NCBI GenBank assembly: GCA_022652485.1
Contig: JALCRK010000001.1
Span: forward strand, 120,372-184,371
DNA: 64,000 nt
Direction of reading: 5' to 3'
Source: Sphingobium sp.
Lineage (GTDB): Bacteria; Pseudomonadota; Alphaproteobacteria; Sphingomonadales; Sphingomonadaceae
The translations under genes were made by a program, and so were the position numbers. How positions within the stretch are numbered: the first letter of the stretch is position 1; each line of letters begins with the position of its first letter. Shown in pieces: positions 26,798 through 36,674 of this stretch. The notes below the pieces were generated by a model that saw nothing but the letters and a program-made list of their open reading frames with translations, had not been told where the DNA came from and did no database searches.

Positions 26798-27645
26798 CTC
26801 TCACGATCGGTCCCGCCCGCTTTCGCATCGGGTCCGCCTGGAAGGAGCCGATAGCGCGGCTCCGCGCGCTCTATGCCGCCTATCCGCAGGAGGAAGGTGT
26901 CGCGGATTTCACCGTGCGGCTGGAGCCTGCGGGAGTGGGGCGGCGCTGGTGGCGGCCTTCGGTGCGGATCGCCGGGGATCATATGCTGCCCGATGCGCTG
27001 CCGATGGCGCTGCGTCATGGGCTGCTCGCCGCCGAAATGGGCATGAACCTGCAAATGGCGCTGGGCTGGCGACGGCATCTTTTGATCCATGCGAGCAGTG
27101 TGGAGAAAGACGGCCGCGCGCTGGTGATGACCGGCGAGTCGGGATCGGGCAAGTCGACGCTGGCGGCGCTGCTGGGGGAGCGCGGCTGGCGCTTCATGGG
27201 TGATGAGTTCGCGCTGATCGATCTGGCGGATGGCAAGGTGCATCCGTTCCCGCGCCTCGTGTCGCTCAAGAACGCCAGCGTGGCGGCGATGCGGGTGGAG
27301 GTGGTGGATGGCGCGCGTTTCGGCCCGCTGATGCGAGGCACGCCCAAGGGGGACATCGCGCATCTCGTGCCGCCCGCCGCTGCGACCGCGCGGATGGGAG
27401 AGGCGGCAGCGCCCGCGCTGCTGCTGTTTCCGCGCTATGGCTTCGCGCGGGATATCCGCCCGGTGGGGCAGGGCGAAGCGTTCATGCGGCTGACCCAGGC
27501 CTCGACCAATTATGTCGCGCTCGGCGAGGCGGGGTTCGAGACGTTGCATCGCTTCGTCACGGGCGTGCCCGCGCTGGCGGTGGATTATGAAAGCGGCGAG
27601 GAGGCGCTGGAGCTGATCGACGCGCTGTGGGCCGACCTGTCATGA
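26782..27645 (+). CDS. HPr kinase-related protein A
   Basis: A 287-residue P-loop protein with a GTG start. LIHASSVEKDGRALVMTGESGSGKSTLAALL (P-loop GESGSGKST at 118-126) and RFMGDEFALID (137-147) correspond to the HPr kinase/phosphatase C-terminal domain, which in PTS regulation phosphorylates a serine of HPr. It lacks the N-terminal HprK domain and no HPr gene is near. Relatives in some lasso-peptide clusters phosphorylate the peptide. It overlaps both neighbours, so it is firmly part of this operon. Confidence 0.85.
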   Translation: MRHSLTLTIGPARFRIGSAWKEPIARLRALYAAYPQEEGVADFTVRLEPAGVGRRWWRPSVRIAGDHMLPDALPMALRHGLLAAEMGMNLQMALGWRRHLLIHASSVEKDGRALVMTGESGSGKSTLAALLGERGWRFMGDEFALIDLADGKVHPFPRLVSLKNASVAAMRVEVVDGARFGPLMRGTPKGDIAHLVPPAAATARMGEAAAPALLLFPRYGFARDIRPVGQGEAFMRLTQASTNYVALGEAGFETLHRFVTGVPALAVDYESGEEALELIDALWADLS

Positions 27646-28637
27646 GTGCGCGGACGCTGATGGCGCTGTTGCGGGAGCCTTCCGGCGCGTCGGGGCTCGG
27701 CGCGCGGGCGTGGAACGGCGTGATCTCCGCCGCGCGGGCGGAGCGGCTGCTCGGTACGCTGGCGGTGCGGCTGGAAGGCGTGGAGGTGCCGGAGGGGGGG
27801 CGGGCAGTATTGGTCGATGCGCTGCTCGACACGGAGCGGGAGGCCCGTATCGCGCTGTGGGAGGCGGATCGGGCGGCGCGCGCGCTCGCACCTTTGGGGC
27901 TGGAGCCGATCCTGCTGAAGGGCGCGGCCTATGCGGCGGCCGGTCTGGAAGCGGGCCGGGGCCGCATGATCGGCGATCTCGATATCCTCGTGCCGCGTGA
28001 CCGGCTCGACGAGGCAGAGGCCGCGCTGCTTGATGCGGGATGGGAATGGGTGAAGCCCGATCCGTATGACGATGCCTATTACCGGCAATGGATGCACGAG
28101 CTGCCGCCGCTGATCCACCGCGAGCGCGACCGGATGATCGACGTGCACCACACGATCCTGCCGCTGACCGCGCGGCCAAAGCCGGATGCGGCGGAGCTGG
28201 TGGCGGAGAGTGTGGGCGTGGGCGGCGGGCTGCGGGTGCTCTCGCCGGAGGATCGCGTCTGCCATGCGGTGGCGCATCTGTTTGCAGATGGCGATCTCTC
28301 GGGCGGGTTGCGCAATTTGTGGGATGTCAGATGCTTGTTGGGTGAAATGGGAGATGAGGCCGCGCTGGAGCGGCGGGCGGCGCGGCATGGCCTGGGCGCG
28401 CATCTCGCCCGTGCGCGGCGGCTGGCGGATCATGTCTTTGGCGCTCGGGGGGAGCGTCTGAGCCTCGCGGACCGGCTGTTCCTGTGCCGCCTCCTTGCCC
28501 GTGATGGCTGGGGGCGCGATGGCGCGAAGCTGCTCGGCCTTGCGTTTTACATCCGCTCGCATGTGCTGAGGATGCCGCCGCTGATGCTCGCGCGGCATTT
28601 GTGGACCAAGTGGCGCAAGGGGCATCGGCCGGTATAA
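27642..28637 (+). CDS. Nucleotidyltransferase-fold protein, HPr-rel-A system
   Basis: A 331-residue protein of the uncharacterised nucleotidyltransferase family often called nucleotidyltransferase family protein. LLKGAAYAAAGL and MIGDLDILVPRDRLDEAEAALLDAGW carry a DxD metal-binding pair (D112, D114), and IDVHHTILP follows in the second half. The C-terminal half is helical with no membrane segment. ATG 27642 overlaps the kinase stop as ATGA. A related enzyme modifies some kinase-containing lasso peptides; whether this one transfers a nucleotide, sugar or nothing is unknown. Confidence 0.82.
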   Translation: MSARTLMALLREPSGASGLGARAWNGVISAARAERLLGTLAVRLEGVEVPEGGRAVLVDALLDTEREARIALWEADRAARALAPLGLEPILLKGAAYAAAGLEAGRGRMIGDLDILVPRDRLDEAEAALLDAGWEWVKPDPYDDAYYRQWMHELPPLIHRERDRMIDVHHTILPLTARPKPDAAELVAESVGVGGGLRVLSPEDRVCHAVAHLFADGDLSGGLRNLWDVRCLLGEMGDEAALERRAARHGLGAHLARARRLADHVFGARGERLSLADRLFLCRLLARDGWGRDGAKLLGLAFYIRSHVLRMPPLMLARHLWTKWRKGHRPV

Positions 28638-28643
28638 TCTCCA

Positions 28644-28722
28644 CGTCATCCCGGACTTGATCCGGGATCCCGCTTTCGCCAAATTCTGAGGGATTTGGAG
28701 GAAATCGGCTTCCGGGAGGACG
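28644..28722. repeat. REP-like palindromic repeat, family A, copy 4
   Basis: The left end CGTCATCCCGGACTTGATCC folds on itself (CGGACTTGATCCG) and the right end is CTTCCGGGAGGACG, close to copy 1. It fills the gap between the convergent nucleotidyltransferase and gph genes almost exactly, so it may act as a bidirectional terminator. Confidence 0.83.
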
Positions 28723-28723
28723 G

Positions 28724-29398
28724 TTATAGAGGCTGGCTTTGCCACCCCTCCAGCAAGCCCACCAGATCCTCGAACCGATGCAGGATCGCGTCCGCGCCCA
28801 GCTCGTGGCTCACGTCGACAAAACCGAAGCTCACCGCGACGCTTGCCATGCCGGCATTTTTCGCGCCGTCGATATCGTTCGAGGTGTCGCCCAGGAACAC
28901 GCAGCGCCCGCCGCCCGCGCGGCGCACCATTTCGTGCAGCGGCTCCGGGTTGGGCTTGGCCTTGCCGACCGTATCGCCGCCGATGATCGCGTCGAACAGC
29001 GGTTCCAGCTCCAGCGCGCGGAGCAGGGGAAGGGTGAAGCGCTCATATTTGTTGGTGCAGATCGCGAGCTTCACCCCGCGTCCGCGCAAAGCCTCCATCG
29101 CCTGCCCCGCGCCGGGATAGAGGCGGGTATGGTCGGTCAGATGCTCCTGATACCAGGCCATCAGCACGGGCGTGAGCTGATCGAGCAGGTCCGGCGTGTA
29201 ATCGCCCGAGGCTTTCAGCGCGCGCTCCAGCATCACGCGCGTTCCCTTGCCGACGAAGCGCTTGATCTCGTCCACCTCATGCGGCGGCAGGCCGACGGTG
29301 GAGAGGGTGTAATTCACCGCCGCGGCGAGATCGAGGCTGCTGTCCACCAGCGTGCCGTCGAGATCGAAGCCGACGATGTCGAAAGGAATTTGTGCCAT
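28724..29398 (-). CDS. gph: Phosphoglycolate phosphatase (HAD family)
   Basis: A 224-residue HAD-superfamily hydrolase that dephosphorylates 2-phosphoglycolate. Motif I FDLDGTLVDS (Asp12, Asp14), the four-helix cap, motif II ICTNKY, the motif III lysine in GKAKPNPEPL and motif IV FLGDTSNDIDGAKNAG are present. ATG 29410 is an alternative start four residues upstream. It is divergent from glmU with a long perfect inverted repeat between them. Some Gph-like enzymes have other sugar phosphate substrates. Confidence 0.88.
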   Translation of the reverse strand: MAQIPFDIVGFDLDGTLVDSSLDLAAAVNYTLSTVGLPPHEVDEIKRFVGKGTRVMLERALKASGDYTPDLLDQLTPVLMAWYQEHLTDHTRLYPGAGQAMEALRGRGVKLAICTNKYERFTLPLLRALELEPLFDAIIGGDTVGKAKPNPEPLHEMVRRAGGGRCVFLGDTSNDIDGAKNAGMASVAVSFGFVDVSHELGADAILHRFEDLVGLLEGWQSQPL

Positions 29399-29428
29399 GC
29401 GCGCGCCCATGCACGTAAATGTGTTTCC

Positions 29429-29503
29429 GCACCAGCCCTCTCCCCCACCCGACCTCCCATAGCATATCCTGTTGGGAGGTCGGGTGGGGGAGAGGGCTGG
29501 TGC
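29429..29503. repeat. Perfect 31-bp inverted repeat, family E
   Basis: The left arm 29429-29459 (starting GCACCAGCCCTCTCCCCC) is the exact reverse complement of the right arm 29473-29503, with a 13-base loop. It lies in the 179-bp divergent gph/glmU spacer. A single strand could form a very stable hairpin. It resembles small palindromic mobile units more than a terminator because no gene ends here. Confidence 0.92.
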
Positions 29504-29577
29504 CGCTCATCCTGTATGGAAAAGCCAACTCAAACATGGCACAGGTGCCGGGTGGATATGAGATTCAGGGCAATATC

Positions 29578-30939
29578 GTGACGAATGCAGCATCAGAACG
29601 GCCTCTCGCCGTCATCATCCTCGCCGCAGGGCAGGGGACGCGGATGAAGTCCGCGACGCATAAGGTGCTGCATCCCATCGCCGGGCGGCCGATGCTGCTG
29701 CATCTGCTGGCCACGGTCGAATCGCTCGGGGTGGAGCGCAAGGTCGTCGTCGTCGGCGCCGGGCGCGATCAGGTCGAGGCGGCGGTGGCGGGGCATGGTG
29801 TCGATATCGTCGTGCAGGCGCAGCAGCTTGGCACCGGCCATGCGGTGGCCCAGGCGCATGACGCCCTCTCGGGCGTCGCGGGCGACGTGCTGATCCTCTA
29901 TGGCGATGTGCCGCTGGTGCGCGCCGAGACGATGCGCGCGATGATCGAGCGCTTGAATATGGGTGATGCGCCGCGCAGTGTCGTGCTCGGCTTCCGCCCC
30001 GATGACGCCGCAGCCTATGGCCGCATCATCGCCGACGGGCAGGGTCTGATCGGCAAGATGGTCGAGTATAAGGACGCCTCGCCCGAGGAGCGCGCAGTCA
30101 CCTTGTGCAACAGCGGGCTGATGGCGGTGCGGATGAGCGATCTCTTCATCCTGCTCGACCAGATCGGTAACGACAACGCGGCGGGGGAATATTATCTGCC
30201 CGATATCGTGATGCTGCCTGGTGCCCAAAGCGCGGTGATCGAGACGGACGCGGAAGAAGTCGTGGGCGTCAACAGCCGGATCGAGCTGGCGGGTGTCGAG
30301 GCGAGCTGGCAGGCGCGGCGGCGCATCGAGGCAATGCGCGAGGGTGCGAGCCTGATTGCGCCGGAGACGGTGTTCTTCGCGCACGACACGGTGCTGGGCC
30401 GCGACGTGGTGATCGAGCCGCATGTCGTGTTTGGCCCCGGAGTCGTGATTGAGGACGGTGTGACGATCCACAGCTTCTCGCATATCGAGGGCGCGATTGT
30501 GCGCAGTGGCGCCGAGATCGGCCCCTATGCCCGGCTGCGGCCCGGCGCGGATATCGGTACACGAGCCAAGGTCGGCAATTTCGTCGAGATCAAGAAGGCG
30601 ACACTCGGCGAGGGCGCCAAAGCGAATCATCTGTCGTACATCGGCGATGCCAGCGTGGGGCCGGGCGCGAATATCGGCGCGGGGACGATCACCTGCAATT
30701 ATGACGGCTTCTTCAAGTACAGGACCGAGATCGGCGCGGGCGCGTTCATCGGCTCCAACAGCGCGCTGGTCGCGCCGGTGAAGGTGGGCGACGGCGCGAT
30801 CGTCGCGGCGGGCAGCGTGCTGACGAGCGATGTCGGCGCCGACGCGCTCGCGCTGGTCCGCCCGGCGCAGCAGGAGAAACCGGGCTGGGCGAAGCGCTTT
30901 CGCGAGGCGATGACGGCGAAGAAGAAGGCGGAGAAATAA
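29578..30939 (+). CDS. glmU: Bifunctional UDP-GlcNAc pyrophosphorylase / GlcN-1-P acetyltransferase
   Basis: GlmU makes UDP-GlcNAc for peptidoglycan, LPS and polysaccharide. The N-terminal uridyltransferase shows LAAGQGTRMKS, followed by GTGHAVAQA and LYGDVPLV; the C-terminal left-handed beta helix holds the acetyltransferase (PGADIGTRAKVGNFVEIKK, AGTITCNYDGFFK). GTG 29578 gives 453 residues, close to the E. coli length. ATG 29536 would add 14 residues and cannot be excluded. glmS lies 1.5 kb downstream, separated by a TPR gene and a toxin-antitoxin pair. Confidence 0.95.
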   Translation: MTNAASERPLAVIILAAGQGTRMKSATHKVLHPIAGRPMLLHLLATVESLGVERKVVVVGAGRDQVEAAVAGHGVDIVVQAQQLGTGHAVAQAHDALSGVAGDVLILYGDVPLVRAETMRAMIERLNMGDAPRSVVLGFRPDDAAAYGRIIADGQGLIGKMVEYKDASPEERAVTLCNSGLMAVRMSDLFILLDQIGNDNAAGEYYLPDIVMLPGAQSAVIETDAEEVVGVNSRIELAGVEASWQARRRIEAMREGASLIAPETVFFAHDTVLGRDVVIEPHVVFGPGVVIEDGVTIHSFSHIEGAIVRSGAEIGPYARLRPGADIGTRAKVGNFVEIKKATLGEGAKANHLSYIGDASVGPGANIGAGTITCNYDGFFKYRTEIGAGAFIGSNSALVAPVKVGDGAIVAAGSVLTSDVGADALALVRPAQQEKPGWAKRFREAMTAKKKAEK

Positions 30940-30942
30940 GCC

Positions 30943-31647
30943 TTAGTGCATCTGCTTCGCGCGCTGCTGCTGGATGTAGGCGAGTTCATTCTTCGCGCGG
31001 CCGTCATTCGGATCGAGTTCAAGGCATTTGTTGAAAGTCGTCTCCGCCTCGCTCAGCTTGCCCTGTTCGATCTGGATGAAGCCGATACCTCGCATCGCCC
31101 TGCCTTTTTCACTGACCTTTGAATTATCTGGGGAAAATTCCGATGCTTCCTGCGCGCGCTGGAACAATGCGAGTGCTTCCTCCCATTCGTTTCGCGCCTT
31201 GTGCCACTCGGCAAGCTCGGCAATGAACTGCGCGTTATAGGGTGACATGGCGACCGCGCGTTCGAGGAATGTGCGGGCTTCGTCCCCCCGCTGGAGGTCT
31301 ATCAGGGCATAGCCTTTAATATAGAGCGCTGCTCCCCACGACGGTCCCATGACGACCACGCCCTCTTTATTGGGACCGGGCATCATCAGATATACCAATG
31401 TCTCGGTCTGCGTGCGCGCACCGTAAACCTGGCGCTTTTCATCGGCGATGATCTTGTCATGGGCGGCGATGATCGGCTCTACGCTCTTTATGGCCCAATC
31501 CGGCTTGCCCTGTGATGCAAAAACCATAGCAAACACCACAGTTTCATCTTCAGTGGCAACTCGACCGGCCGCCTTGTCTGCGGCCAATGATGATGTCGAC
31601 TGCAAACCGAATAATAGTGCAATCAATAGAGCCAGCGATTTGCGCAT
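30943..31647 (-). CDS. Exported TPR-repeat protein
   Basis: A 234-residue protein with a signal peptide (MRKSLALLIALLFGLQSTSSLAAD). Helical repeats typical of tetratricopeptide units fill the C-terminal half (RTFLERAVAMSPYNAQFIAELAEW, EEALALFQRAQEAS, AETTFNKCLELDPNDGRAKNEL). GAGGAAC precedes ATG 31647, which decides the start over the longer frame. It is probably periplasmic and a protein-protein adaptor; no specific function is evident. It is convergent with glmU (3-bp gap). Confidence 0.78.
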   Translation of the reverse strand: MRKSLALLIALLFGLQSTSSLAADKAAGRVATEDETVVFAMVFASQGKPDWAIKSVEPIIAAHDKIIADEKRQVYGARTQTETLVYLMMPGPNKEGVVVMGPSWGAALYIKGYALIDLQRGDEARTFLERAVAMSPYNAQFIAELAEWHKARNEWEEALALFQRAQEASEFSPDNSKVSEKGRAMRGIGFIQIEQGKLSEAETTFNKCLELDPNDGRAKNELAYIQQQRAKQMH

Positions 31648-31794
31648 GATCGTTCCTCTCCCAAGGGATCTGATTAAAGGACTAATGGCTGATAGGGCAA
31701 GCATGACGGCTTATTGATTGCATACGGGGGTAACAAATTTAATAGATAGCGTTCGTTATTGCGAAGAAGAAGGCGAGGAAATAGCGCGACTGCC

Positions 31795-31828
31795 TTGACA
31801 TGATATCATGATATGATATCTATATATC
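31795..31828 (+). promoter_or_regulatory. Promoter with overlapping operator for the second toxin-antitoxin pair
   Basis: A consensus -35 TTGACA (31795-31800) is followed 16 bp later by TATCTA (31817-31822). ATGATATC (31800-31807) and ATGATATG (31808-31815) are tandem 8-bp units, with GATATC again at 31815-31820. The start codon ATG at 31829 falls where transcription should begin, and no Shine-Dalgarno precedes it, so the mRNA may be leaderless. Confidence 0.72.
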
Positions 31829-32074
31829 ATGCGTACATTAGTCGACATTCCCGATGAGGATATCCAGAAGCTCGATGCGATCGCAGCGCAGGAAAAGCGT
31901 TCGCGCGCATCCGCGATCCGCGACGCGGTGAAGCTTTATCTCGTGAAAAATGCCGAGGACAAGAGCTGGATCGAGCGGGCATATGGGCTCTGGGCGGATC
32001 GCGATGATATCGGGGATGCGGTCGAATATCAGCGCGCGATGCGCGAGGATCGCCGCCCTTACGACGACATCTGA
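31829..32074 (+). CDS. Ribbon-helix-helix antitoxin
   Basis: An 81-residue protein whose N-terminus (MRTLVDIPDEDIQKLDAIAAQ, then SRASAIRDAVKLYLVK) is a ribbon-helix-helix DNA-binding domain, and whose C-terminal region is acidic and likely toxin-binding (EDKSWIERAYGLWADRDDIGDAVEY). The PIN toxin gene follows 3 bp later. The pair has its own strong promoter with tandem operator units. It lies between the TPR gene and glmS. Confidence 0.85.
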   Translation: MRTLVDIPDEDIQKLDAIAAQEKRSRASAIRDAVKLYLVKNAEDKSWIERAYGLWADRDDIGDAVEYQRAMREDRRPYDDI

Positions 32075-32077
32075 TCC

Positions 32078-32446
32078 GTGTCAGACCCATTTTTCGATAC
32101 CAATATCCTGATTGACCTGTTGAAGCGCAAACCACAGGCGCGCACGGAGATGGCGCGCTATTCGCGTCACTGCATCAGCAGGGTCGTCTGGACTGAGGTG
32201 CTCGCTGGGGAGTCGCTGGAAGCGCGTGGTCCGCTATTGGAAGTATTGTCGCATTTTGTGGTCGTCGAGATCGACGCCCGCATCGCATCTGCTGCGGCGG
32301 ATATCCGCTATCGCTCGCGGATGAAGCTGATGGACGCCTATATCCTCGCGACCGCGCAGGTGAACGGATCGATCCTCGTCACCCGCAATACCAAGGATTT
32401 CCCGGCGAATATGCCGGGCATCCGCGTTCCCTACACTCTGGACTGA
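32078..32446 (+). CDS. vapC: PIN-domain toxin (VapC family)
   Basis: A 122-residue PIN-domain ribonuclease with a GTG start. Active-site acids fit Asp7 in FFDTNILIDLL, Glu40 in WTEVLAGE, Asp86 in LMDAYILATA and Asp107 in TRNTKDFP. It differs clearly from the VapC at 15757 (low identity), so the two pairs were acquired or diverged separately. The glmS start follows after 15 bp, so read-through into glmS is possible. Confidence 0.9.
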   Translation: MSDPFFDTNILIDLLKRKPQARTEMARYSRHCISRVVWTEVLAGESLEARGPLLEVLSHFVVVEIDARIASAAADIRYRSRMKLMDAYILATAQVNGSILVTRNTKDFPANMPGIRVPYTLD

Positions 32447-32461
32447 AGGCAAGAGAAGCAT

Positions 32462-34282
<1,821 letters not shown>

Positions 34283-34285
<3 letters not shown>

Positions 34286-34397
34286 GGACTGCGGGGGATC
34301 AGCCCATACGCGTCTGCGAATGCCGATTTTCTGCGCTCCGGTGCTCGAAAATCAACCTTCTCGGCTGCGTCTGAGCTGAAACTCCACAGCCCCTAGG
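34283..34397. repeat. Palindromic repeat, family F, copy 1
   Basis: The core is GATTTTC (34325-34331) and GAAAATC (34347-34353) around TGCGCTCCGGTGCTC, shared with a copy at 60475-60535. Flanks TAGGGACTGCGG (34283) and CCACAGCCCCTA are imperfectly inverted (11 of 14). The element fills the gap between the convergent glmS and hydrolase genes. A separate AGGCT-CAAC-AGCCT hairpin at 34395-34408 reaches the hydrolase stop codon. Confidence 0.7.
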
Positions 34398-34407
34398 CTC
34401 AACAGCC

Positions 34408-35079
34408 TCAGAAGCTGTTCCACAGCGGCTCCTCTGCCGCTTCCGAGGCCGGATGCGTATCGAACAGCGGCTGGTGGGACTGGCTACCCCGGACGTGGTT
34501 CACCAGCCGGTCGAGCAGGCTGCGGCCATAGCTCCATTTGCCCAGCGACGAGTCCGCGTTGATGTGGCCCGCCGCCCCCGCGTCGATGAAGCCGCTGCCC
34601 CAGAAGGTGGCGAGTCTCCGGGCGCGCTCGAACTTCATATAGGGATCGTCACGGCTGGCGACCACGATCGAGGGGAAGGGCAGCAGGATGTTCGGCGCCG
34701 GGGCAAAGGGCACCAGCGCCTGCGCCAGCGGGGCATGATCCACCTCGGGCGGCGCGACGAGCAGCGCGCCAGCGACCGGGGTGCCGTAGGCCGGGCGCTC
34801 ATATTGCGCCCACCACGCGACGGCGAGGCAGCCGAGGCTGTGCGCGACGAGAATGACGGGCCGGTCCGCATATTGCCGGATCGCGAGATTGAGCTTGTTG
34901 ACCCAGAGCGTGCGCACCGGCCTATCCCACACGCCGAGATCGACGCGTTCGCAATTGTCGCGGTCATTTTCCCAGTGGCTCTGCCAGTGCTGTGGGCCGC
35001 TGTTGCCGAGGCCGGGGACAGTCAGGATCATGGGCTCCCGCCCGGAAGCAAAAGAATGATCTGCATATATGCTCGCCAT
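34408..35079 (-). CDS. RBBP9/YdeN-family alpha/beta hydrolase
   Basis: A 223-residue serine hydrolase of the RBBP9/YdeN type. MILTVPGLGNSGPQHWQSHWE starts the core, AHSLGCLAVAWW holds the nucleophile serine, ASRDDPYMKF the probable aspartate and GHINADSSLGKW the histidine. No signal peptide. AAGGAG lies just upstream of ATG 35079, supporting that start over the internal methionine at 35031. Substrate unknown. It is divergent from trxB. Confidence 0.83.
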   Translation of the reverse strand: MASIYADHSFASGREPMILTVPGLGNSGPQHWQSHWENDRDNCERVDLGVWDRPVRTLWVNKLNLAIRQYADRPVILVAHSLGCLAVAWWAQYERPAYGTPVAGALLVAPPEVDHAPLAQALVPFAPAPNILLPFPSIVVASRDDPYMKFERARRLATFWGSGFIDAGAAGHINADSSLGKWSYGRSLLDRLVNHVRGSQSHQPLFDTHPASEAAEEPLWNSF

Positions 35080-35273
35080 AAACCGCTCCTTGGACTGTGT
35101 TTATACCGGCCTTTATAAATCTACTAATAAAATAGACAATTACATTTTGATATGCCGCCCCGCAGATGCGGCGAAACGAAAAGCAGGCGCTTTATCGGAG
35201 ATAGAATCTCTTCTCTTGCGTTCGCGCGGCGCGGTCTTATGTGCCAGAATATCGGGTGAGAGGACGGGGTGAT

Positions 35274-36236
35274 ATGACCACGAGACATACGCGCATGTTG
35301 ATTCTGGGCTCAGGCCCGGCGGGCCTGTCGGCCGCGATCTATGGCGCGCGTGCGGGGTTGAAGCCGCTGGTGGTGCAGGGGATGCAGCCGGGCGGGCAGC
35401 TTACCATCACCACCGATGTCGAGAATTATCCCGGCTTTCGCGATGTGATTCAGGGGCCGTGGCTGATGCAGGAAATGCAGGCGCAGGCGGAGCATGTCGG
35501 CGCGGAAATGATCTGGGACCAGATCGTCGATGTCGATCTGTCGCGCCGTCCGTTCCGCCTCACCGGCGATGGCGGCACGGTCTATACCGCCGACGCGCTC
35601 ATCATCTGCACCGGCGCGCAGGCGCAATGGCTGGGCGTCGAGGGTGAGCAGCATCTCTCCGGCAAGGGCGTGTCCGCCTGCGCCACCTGCGACGGCTTCT
35701 TCTATCGCGGCAAGAAGGTGGTGGTGATCGGCGGCGGCAATACCGCTGTCGAGGAAGCACTCTACCTTACCAACCATAGTCAGGACGTGACGCTGATCCA
35801 CCGGCGCGATTCGCTGCGCGCGGAAAAGATCTTGCAGGAGCGGTTGCACGCGCATCCCCACATCAAGGTGTTGTGGAACAAGCGGGTCGAGCGGTTTGTC
35901 GGTGGCGGAAGCCCGGAGGGACTGGTTGGCGTTGATCTTGTCGATACCGTGACGGGCGAGGCATCGCATGAGGCGGCGGACGGCGCGTTCGTCGCCATCG
36001 GTCACAAGCCTTCGACCGAGCTGTTCGCGGGCAAGCTGGAGCTGGATAACGGCTATCTGGTGGTGGAGAAGGGCGGCTCGAAAACCGCCATCCCCGGTGT
36101 GTTCGCCGCGGGGGATGTTGCCGATCAGGTCTATCGTCAGGCCGTCACCGCTGCCGGTATGGGCTGCATGGCCGCGCTCGATGCGGAGAAATTCCTCGCG
36201 GAAACGGATTTCGAGGCGGCGCAGGCGGCGGAGTAG
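35274..36236 (+). CDS. trxB: Thioredoxin-disulfide reductase
   Basis: TrxB reduces thioredoxin with NADPH. The 320-residue flavoprotein has the FAD-binding LGSGPAGLSAAIYGARAGL, the redox pair CATC at 136-139, the NADPH-binding GGGNTAVEEAL and GVFAAGDVADQVYRQAVTAAGMGCMAALDA near the end. ATG 35274 follows a GGGG site; the frame is open to 35241. An AT-rich segment around 35110-35150 in the upstream spacer probably holds promoters for this gene and the hydrolase. Confidence 0.96.
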   Translation: MTTRHTRMLILGSGPAGLSAAIYGARAGLKPLVVQGMQPGGQLTITTDVENYPGFRDVIQGPWLMQEMQAQAEHVGAEMIWDQIVDVDLSRRPFRLTGDGGTVYTADALIICTGAQAQWLGVEGEQHLSGKGVSACATCDGFFYRGKKVVVIGGGNTAVEEALYLTNHSQDVTLIHRRDSLRAEKILQERLHAHPHIKVLWNKRVERFVGGGSPEGLVGVDLVDTVTGEASHEAADGAFVAIGHKPSTELFAGKLELDNGYLVVEKGGSKTAIPGVFAAGDVADQVYRQAVTAAGMGCMAALDAEKFLAETDFEAAQAAE

Positions 36237-36268
36237 CTGAGCGAACCTTAACCGGTTGATGTTCTACC

Positions 36269-36347
36269 CGTCATCCCCGCGAATGCGGGGATCCAGAGTC
36301 TCATGGCACTTGTTTATCAATGGATTCCCGCTTTCGCGGGAATGACG
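36269..36347. repeat. REP-like palindromic repeat, family B, copy 1
   Basis: CGTCATCCCCGCGAATGCGG begins the left arm and GCGGGAATGACG ends the right arm, with GGATCCAGAG and TGGATTCCC inside. It matches the copy at 63477-63552. It lies between the convergent trxB and acyl carrier protein genes. Confidence 0.85.
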
Positions 36348-36355
36348 AGGGTGGT

Positions 36356-36658
36356 TTAAATATTTCCCCGCGCGGCGAGCTTCGATTCGACGAAGACGGT
36401 CAAGGTGCCGAACGTCTCGAATGTCTCGCCGTCGACATCGTCGTCGTCGATCATGATTCCGAACCGGTCCTCGACCTCTGTCAGAAGCGTGGCGACGGCC
36501 ATCGAATCAAGCTCGGGCATCGCGCCGAACAGCGGCGTATCGGCATCGAGCGCGCGGGCGGTGGCGTCCTTGAGGGACAGGGTGTCCCGCAGCACGTCGC
36601 GCAGGCGCGCCTCGATCGAGGCGGATGCTGCGCTCATTCCGGTGGATTTGTTGTCCAT
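36356..36658 (-). CDS. Acyl carrier protein, XrtA locus
   Basis: A 100-residue acyl carrier protein. PELDSMAVATLLTEVEDRFGI contains the phosphopantetheine serine (Ser52), and the acidic run IDDDDVDGETFETFGTL follows, as in ACPs. It carries an activated acyl or amino-acyl group as a thioester. It is 16 bp after the acyltransferase gene on the same strand and near the AMP ligase and decarboxylase, so those four probably handle one carrier-bound group. It is not the fatty acid synthesis ACP, which is shorter and differs at DSL. Confidence 0.85.
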   Translation of the reverse strand: MDNKSTGMSAASASIEARLRDVLRDTLSLKDATARALDADTPLFGAMPELDSMAVATLLTEVEDRFGIMIDDDDVDGETFETFGTLTVFVESKLAARGNI

Positions 36659-36674
36659 AAACGCGCCTCTAGCC

